Below, piece by piece: positions 57,121 to 64,000 of a stretch of 64,000 bases of DNA. The notes beneath the pieces were generated by a model, which saw nothing but the letters and a program-made list of their open reading frames with translations, was not told the origin of the DNA and made no database searches. The stretch is from positions 54,931,001-54,995,000 of the forward strand of contig JAJNNQ010000075.1 of assembly GCA_027886175.1 (NCBI GenBank). The letters are read 5' to 3'. The DNA comes from Phylloscopus collybita. Its lineage: Eukaryota; Chordata; Aves; Passeriformes; Phylloscopidae. The stretch's first letter is position 1. Every line of letters starts with the position of its first letter. The position numbers and the translations under genes were made by a program.

Positions 57121-60100
57121 CTAGACGGAGATGGCTGTGGACCTCAGTCACATCATCATTCACAAAACTAAGTGAAAAACCTCTAAAAAAAACCCTAATT
57201 CATGTTTTCTCCTTGAGTAAAAAGAGTCTATCATGTGCCCCTTTCTATCCCAGATCATATTAGCATTTCCACCCAATACTTCAGAAAACATAATCATTTT
57301 CTCAGAAGTCATTGCTGCCTGTAACTGGGTGCAAGACCACAGTATTTACCCCAGTCTAAAGGATATTGCTTTTATTTATTTAGTCATTAAAAACAAAGTT
57401 CTAAACTCTTGAAAGAGCTACCAAACCTTTCAACAAAACTATTAGGATTTAAAAATATTATATTCTCTAAATGCTATTGACAAGAATTCTGTTCATAATG
57501 TTCGAGGCAGTTTCCAAAATGTCTTTTTGTCCTATATGTTAAGTACTGGCATTACATCTCTAAAGGCTAAATCAAGGAAATTTGATTCTACTTTAGGCAT
57601 CCACTTAACACAGGTTATTTCTCCCTTCACACCTTCTGCAAATGTGCCCCCTATTCTCACAGAAAGAGTCAGACACAGTTAATTCTCTGGTATTCATAAT
57701 TTTCCCCATTTCCTTTCTCCCTATCTTGTTTCAGTAAGAAACAAGTTTTCACTGTGCCTTAAGTTCCTCAGCTGGAGCAAAAAAAGAACGTGTCTAATTT
57801 CCATTGGTTTTCCCTACCAACCTTTTATCTCAGAGGCCCTGCTGGTTTTCTATGGATGGCTAACTTCTCACAGAGTTTACTATCCATAGAGTAAAAGACA
57901 ATTTTATATGACTTTTAAAAATTTTAAAAGCCTAGGGAAACATTAATTTAAAAAAATATTTCACACATTTTGTAGGTTAAAGATAGTTGCATATACCTCA
58001 AGTCTTCCTAGTCAATATACACGTACAAATATGAAGTCTCTTATATAAGGAAATGCCTCAATATCTCTCTTGTCTAATACTTCCTTGAAGGAACTAATTT
58101 AAAAAGCTCTTGTTATGTATCGATTCTTTAAGTTCAACTGACTAATTTTTTATTTTAAAATTACAATCTAAATTGCAATTATGATCTGAAGAGAACAGAA
58201 AGAGCATTAAAAAAAAAGAAAAAAAAAGGAATAAAGTTATCAGTTTCTGACCAGCTGTATTCTAAAGATCCCATTTTCAAACATGAATCATTCAACAAAT
58301 GAACATCTAAGACCTTTTTCACAATATACCAGAATAGTTCTGCATTGCCATAAGCCATGTGGAAATGGAAAGAGAGATAACCAAAAGACTCTGACAGACA
58401 GCTGTAACAGAAAGATTAAAAACACTCATCATATATAAAGTTCAAGTGGAGTACAGACTTTGTTACAAGAAATCTGCACTTGTAGACCTTTGCATTTTGC
58501 TTATATCTAAAGCATCTTACTGTTTACTTTGGAATGTTTCTCATCTTGTTAAGAAAATTTTCAGAGTCTGAGTTGTTTTGTGATTAATTTTGAGGGGTAA
58601 CTCAAAATGTGATTTTTTTTTATCTATAGGAATTCTGATGATTTGGTTCCTACCTATTTTAAAGGTTACTTCTCACTTAGTGTTTTTCATGGTAAATAAA
58701 GATTAATTCTGAATGTTCAAAAAACTTCTCTCCTGTTGCATGCTATGAGGGAAGAGTTTGGGAAAAAGAAAACTTTTTTTTCATTATGAAGGAAAGTTTT
58801 ATTCCAAACTTCATATATGTCATAGAAAATCCTCAGGACAACTCCAGGTATAAATGTTTGAAGAAGTATGAAATGTTCTGGTTATTTAAGCTCAGTCTGC
58901 CTGAGCATGGTATGGCTCTATTTAAATCCAGAAATACTCCTTTTTTTAGGAGAAATTCTATAATAGACAAATGGAAAGTTCTTGTCATGTCTTATATATT
59001 TTACAATATTGTTATGTAAAATATTTGGTGTGAGTTCTGAAAAGTCTTCCCACACATTCTTACAGTACTTATAGATGAGTGTGAGAGGGAAAGAATGTGA
59101 GTCTACAGCTTTCAGAATTTTTCACCTTTTCAGAATTTCAGAAGCTCAGCACATTTGGATGACAGTGCTTCAAATGATTAAAACAAACAGCATTAACAGG
59201 AAGCCATGGTTTCTTCATGACCATGGCAAAATAAGTCACACAAGCAGAAGTGACCACGTTTTGGGCATTTTAGATGCTGTGAATTTTGTATTTCTCTAGA
59301 TATAAGGTGCTGTATGTATACATAGGGGTTTATTCAGGTTTGTATCTCCTGTGAACTGTATCATATGCCTTTATGATATTCTTAACTATGATACTTTATG
59401 GTACTTTCAATATGTATACATACTGATATATAATTTTAATAAAACAAAGCATTTTTTTTCCTTTCACTTAGTCTACATACTGTCCTTTTCTAAAGACAGA
59501 ATACTCTGTTCTCATTTGTTCAGTTTTTCTCTGCCTATTCTTGCCTTCACTTTGAATTCTGGGTGGTGTCCTCTGTAGCCTCTTCATGCTACACTAATTT
59601 GAAGTCTGAGCTCCAAGTACTTTTCATCTTTTCATCTACCACCTGCAGTCATCTGTCATCTGGAGCAGCCCCCCACTTTTACCATGTCCCTGAAAGCCAT
59701 GTGTAATCATCAACTAGGAGGAGATCCAGCAACAGATTGACACCTACATTCAGATGAATGTACAAGACATATCTGTCTTGGAATTCTAGTCCATGAAAAT
59801 AGAGTCAACACTGAATAAGGAGACTGGAAAGTAACTCTGTAAATCAACCAGTGATTTAGGGTAACCTGAATAACTGCCTGGCCTCAACTGAATGTACTCC
59901 TCATGATCTTTCACTGGTTGTCTTACTGGTGATCTATGAATCTACCCTGGTTGACGCTTCTTCAGGAAGGGGTCACATAGGTGTTATGACCTCTCTTCCA
60001 GCTCAGTGTATTTATTATGGTACTTCAAATGGTACCAGATGGCTGTGCTTAGACAACTGAATACAGATCTTAGGGATGTTAAAGGGAGTTTACAAATCTT

Positions 60101-62724
60101 TTAGACTTGAAGACATGACAAGCAAACAATAGATGTTTTAATCCAGAGTTTTCTTGTTCTTTTATCCACATCTCCTATTTACTAGGGGGTCCAAATTATT
60201 CTTCCACTTTCATATTTTACTAAAAAAATGCCTTGGTTCCTAAGGTGTTAAAAATATTTATTGGAAAAGAGAACAGTAAATATAGGAAAAAAGGAGGATT
60301 GGACACTTCTTAACTTTGGGACAAGCGATAGGAAAACAGATAAAACTTTGTGAGAGTTCATGTTGCACTGTTAGATAAAGCACATGCTAAACTGAACATG
60401 GAGAAAAGTCTGCTGCTGGCAAGCCCAGCAGAAAAAGAGATTTGGAAGGATTGTTCCCAAGGAAAGGAATAAATTGAGAAGGAGTCAAGATTTAAGACAA
60501 TTTTGATTCCTGAAACAACAAAAATGGAATGTATTTCTGAAAACTATTGTTTAATTATAAATAGATGTTCTTATTCTGAATTTGCTTTCAATTATTTATT
60601 GCTGCCATATTTGAAAATATACTAACATAATTTTGAAATAAGGTCATATAGATGTTACAAGAGTTTAAAAATTATTTGAAGCAAATAAAATACAGTTATT
60701 TGCAATATCATATGTGTTAAAATAGAAAGGTTTTTTGTGAATTTTTGCCCTACAGAAAAGTAGGATAGGCTTCCACAAGTATCCTTACAGTAAAGTTGAC
60801 TTTATATTCTATACTTGTTGAGAAAAAAGCAGCAGATGGATCTCAAATATTTATATTAAGTATTTTCTCTAACTCTTTCTTCTTGCAGTTTTCATCCATT
60901 TTATCTGTGGTCTACCAAGCAACTCTAAAAACAAGGTAATTCATCTAAATTCTAGATTTCTTTACACAGTAAATTCATAATCTGAATCATTCTTGAAACA
61001 GTCTTGTGTTGCCTGAATCTTTGTATTAACTTGTCATTGGGCTCAGTACTGAGGAACTTCATTTTTATTGTAACACAGGTGAGGAGGATAGCATGCTGTT
61101 TAGGGAAAACCCACCCAGGGCTCCCAAACTGCTCTACTGCAGGCCGGGTCACCACCAAAACTGTTCCTTCCAAGAAAGCACAAACCTTGCCATGGCCATG
61201 TCAGTCCCAGGGTCTACCTTCTGCTTATTTTCACTTCCAATCAGAAAAAACTCAGATTTTAAATTTGTTGAAATGAAATTCCTTTCTTTTAGTAATATAT
61301 GTTGGTGGACCTTTATCTTTCTCTCTTGGAAAACATTAAAATTATTGGTAGATATGTCAGCTACAGTTGTTAAATCTTCATATTTTCCTCTCTTCCAGTG
61401 TAATTTTGCTTTTCTAACTGTGTATTTTTGGTCAAGCTCACCTAATATTTTGAGAACCCTTATGTTACTATATATTATAAAGACACATAGATGAACAAAT
61501 ACTATTTAATATCTTCCTACTGTTCTGCCTTGAGGTGCTTTCCTTCTTTCAGATGGCATCTTACACAGAGAAAGCAAAAGGAAATTGTTTTAATGCAAAA
61601 GAAAGTATTCAAATAGCATGTACTAAGGGACTGCGGAAATTATAGACACATTGGAAGTACAGCTGGTTATAAAAAAAATCAATCCCTTTCATTTACACTA
61701 TAGATATGCTAACAAGTAGTCATTAAATGTCTTGTTATCTTGCTGTTGAATTACATAGAAATGTTTGCAGTATGCACTGCAAATTCAAACATTTCTTACA
61801 TAAAAACAGCCAAATGGGATTAAAAAGGAACAGTTCAGCAGTAAGACAGCAATGATCAGTAGCTTATTGTTACATACCAAAAACTTCTGTAAAAACAGCA
61901 AGAAGAATAATATTCATTTTTCTGCATTACAGGCTCAAAGTTACCAAATATTCCCCTGGTCCACCTCTGATCATTCTTCTCATGCCCTTCCTCTTATGTA
62001 ATTTGAAGGGCTAGAGGAGGAAGAGAAGCTAAAAAATAATGTCTAACTAAACTAAGGTACATTTTAAGAAAATTGAAGACATTCCAATGTGAAATGTAAA
62101 ATGGTTAAAGCAAAAACCGATTCAGTTTCTGGCTCTAGAACTGACTTAGTGTGTAATCATGAATAAATATTTTGCAACTCCTTCAACTTGACTGTAATTT
62201 CTTTTTTAAGAAAATGCAACTTTACTTTCACAACACTCAGATCTTAGGACAACGTCGTAAAAAAATCAGAATAAGAGAAAATTGTCCACAATATGAATTA
62301 ATACATTACTTTCACATCATATTAATAGTATACATATATATATATATATCCACTAACATGGAAATTATGAGCACAAATATTTAGTGTTCATCTCTAGAAC
62401 TGGTAGAAATACCCCTATGGTGTATGATGCTAGAGTAATGCTCTGATTTGCTCATATGATTAAAGACACTACCATCCTAGATGGTGTACTACAAAGTTGA
62501 TGAATCTCTCTCCAGACCCTCTTTCTTTTGCCTCTCTTATAGCTGGAGCTATATTTTCTCCACTTGCTTACAATGTAAAAACATTTTAAAAATTTATGAG
62601 CTTGTCCTTTGCATTTTAAAATGCAATGAGTTCAGCTGTACAAGCTAAACACAAGATTAGGAAGACAATTATTGCATGTATTTTTGCACAGCAGTGCGGG
62701 TGCAGATAGGGGATATTCAAGAAC
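57121..62724. other. Unannotated AT-rich DNA
   Basis: No gene or repeat family is recognised. It contains a short (AT)n at 62334-62349. Confidence 0.4.
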
Positions 62725-62840
62725 CTTATGGACACAATCCTTTGTCATGTGCTTTAGGATGACCCTGCTTGAGCAGGGAGGTTGGAGCAGATCACCCAGT
62801 GTGGTTCTTTCCAATCTGACCCATTCTGTGATTCTGTGAT
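62725..62840 (+). mobile_element. CR1 LINE 3' end, plus strand
   Basis: GACCCTGCTTGAGCAGGGAG followed by GTTGGAGCAGATCACCCAGT and GGTTCTTTCCAATCTGACCC, ending in ATTCTGTGATTCTGTGA. The terminal tandem octamer is intact and there is no poly(A). It is a typical 5'-truncated CR1. Confidence 0.9.
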
Positions 62841-63396
62841 ATCAAACAGCCACATTTCACCAACCAGTTCTTTCACAAACCAGTGATGTTGCATATAGTC
62901 TTTAAAGAAAATAGCCAAGCTTAGTGATTATCTAGACTGTAACAGTTTAGGTGGGCTCCTTTGGCAAAGCTAGGTGAAGGCTAGGAAAATGGGATCATAT
63001 GAAAGAAAAAAACTAGAGGAGAACTCAACATAGCTGATACATCTGGAAAACTAACCTAACCCAAATCTAAATTACTCCAGAAGCCTTTGAAAATATTAAC
63101 TATGGCATTTCTGTATGTACAAGTTTGTTGAATACTCACCTACACTTTCATTCAGTATAGTACATTGACCAGGTAGAGTCATAAATTTTCAGGAGAAAAA
63201 GTACTTAGGGGAGTGGGGTGCATATCTAATAAATGTTATTCAAGGTTTATAAGAACATAAAAGCAAGACTTGGAAGTTCAAGAACAAACTATTCCACTAA
63301 GTACAAAGTGCAGTACAGAAAACAGCCAATTCTGCACTGAAGTATTTATGCGGACCTCTGTACTGAAGAGCAAAGAACAGAAGAAGTGATGGTATA

Positions 63397-64000
63397 TGTC
63401 TTGGTTTGGAAAGACAGGTATCTGCCAGGGAAACTGAGGTTCCCCTAGGATGGAGAATACCAACCCCTCGCACCCCGACGAATTATAATTTTGCAATCAA
63501 GGGCTTTCAGGCAAAGATGTTGGGAATAGGAATAACAGTTTTTTTACTAGGAGGTATTAACAATACAAATGGGATAGGAAACAAAACCACCCAACCAAAC
63601 AAACAAATAAACAAATAAACAATAATTTTAGAAGAAAACCCTGACAAAGTCAGAGTTTCAATCTGACCCTGTAATTCAGGATGTTGATAACAGTCCAAAC
63701 GTAAACAGTCCAAACACTTCTGGAGTGGCAGACGTGATCCTGTTGGAGCAGAGATGATTCTGCGAAGAAAACCGGTTCAGGGACGGCCAGGAGGGAGACA
63801 GGATGGCGAGCACAGGAGACAAAAAAAAAAAAGCTCTTGCCACACCGCCGCGAAGGAAGCGCCGCGCACCCCGCTCCTGCAGCAGGAACGAACCACTCCT
63901 GCAGCAGGGCCGAACCGCCAACCCCCGGCCACCCCCCCTCCCCCCCACCCCCCACCGCCAGGGCATGAGATGTATAGAAATGCAAATGCACCGCACAGGC
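63397..64000 (-). mobile_element. Partial LTR of a related ERV-L family, cut by the window edge
   Basis: It starts at TGTCTTGGTTTGG and runs off the window. A ~40-bp block around TTGGAGCAGAGATGATTC (about 63719-63759) aligns with the block around CTGGAGCAGAGATGATCC in the provirus LTR (about 4512-4552). Both LTRs also share an exact ATGCAAAT (63980-63987). Orientation matches the provirus. It differs in holding an ACAA/ATAA tract (about 63590-63622) and a CpG-rich, C-rich part (63836-63960). Well-preserved CpGs suggest a fairly young insertion. Whether a full provirus follows cannot be seen. Confidence 0.75.
63932..63953 (-). other. G-quadruplex-prone tract in the right-edge LTR
   Basis: C runs of 7, 7 and 6 separated by single bases, with a further CCCCC at 63922-63926. 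The minus strand, which is the LTR sense strand, is strongly G-rich here. It lies close upstream of where a promoter would be expected. Confidence 0.65.

Noticed and set aside
63650..63996. Two overlapping minus-strand frames of 113 and 106 codons
   Set aside because: They lie in a GC-rich LTR, and both frames are open because of base composition. No domain is seen.

Overview
The window looks like intergenic or intronic DNA from a bird, most likely a songbird. The evidence is a set of 3'-end CR1 LINE fragments, including two with the terminal ATTCTATG or ATTCTGTG repeats, together with several avian-type LTRs in an AT-rich, gene-poor background. I found no host coding exon, tRNA, rRNA or CRISPR array that I could defend.

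The dominant feature is one nearly intact endogenous retrovirus on the minus strand, 4368-10660. It has two 531-bp LTRs that I read as identical, a 5-bp target-site duplication (CAGTC) and an 18-nt primer-binding site matching the tRNA-Lys1,2 type. Its open frames are gag (10044-8185), protease (8184-7660) and polymerase (7724-4998). The Pol protein resembles the ERV-L (class III) lineage. It has all catalytic residues of reverse transcriptase, RNase H and integrase, with YIDD in RT and DD35E in IN. There is no env and no dUTPase: integrase ends about 100 nt before the 3' LTR. Gag and protease share a frame and are separated by one amber codon that sits in a 6-bp perfect hairpin. Protease and Pol are in frames that normal -1 frameshifting would not join, and a GAGAGA tract lies in their overlap.

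The most unusual part is Gag. The first AUG downstream of the predicted cap site opens a protein whose first ~135 residues are three or four hydrophobic, membrane-spanning-like segments rather than a normal matrix domain. About five tandem 19-residue repeats (57 bp each) follow, then an ERV-L-like capsid, a coiled coil and an arginine-rich tail without a CCHC zinc knuckle. With env absent, this suggests an intracellular element whose Gag is inserted into a membrane.

Layout: 1-4362, unique AT-rich DNA with a (TTA)n microsatellite, a CR1 fragment on + (1393-1826) and one on - (3580-3660). 4363-10665, the retrovirus. 10666-21965, unique DNA with a pyrimidine-rich stretch and a GAAGTC minisatellite (about 19880-20000). 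21966-27279, two copies of one old avian LTR-like repeat in opposite orientation. 27280-41069, unique DNA with an AT-only palindromic block (29032-29265). 41070-43650, a decayed solo LTR, a second possible LTR and an orphan env-like open frame. 43740-62724, unique DNA with GT-rich simple repeats, a CR1 end, a perfect 22-bp hairpin (51215-51263) and a further decayed LTR (about 56694-57120). 62725-64000, a CR1 end and a CpG-rich LTR of a related ERV-L family, cut by the window edge.
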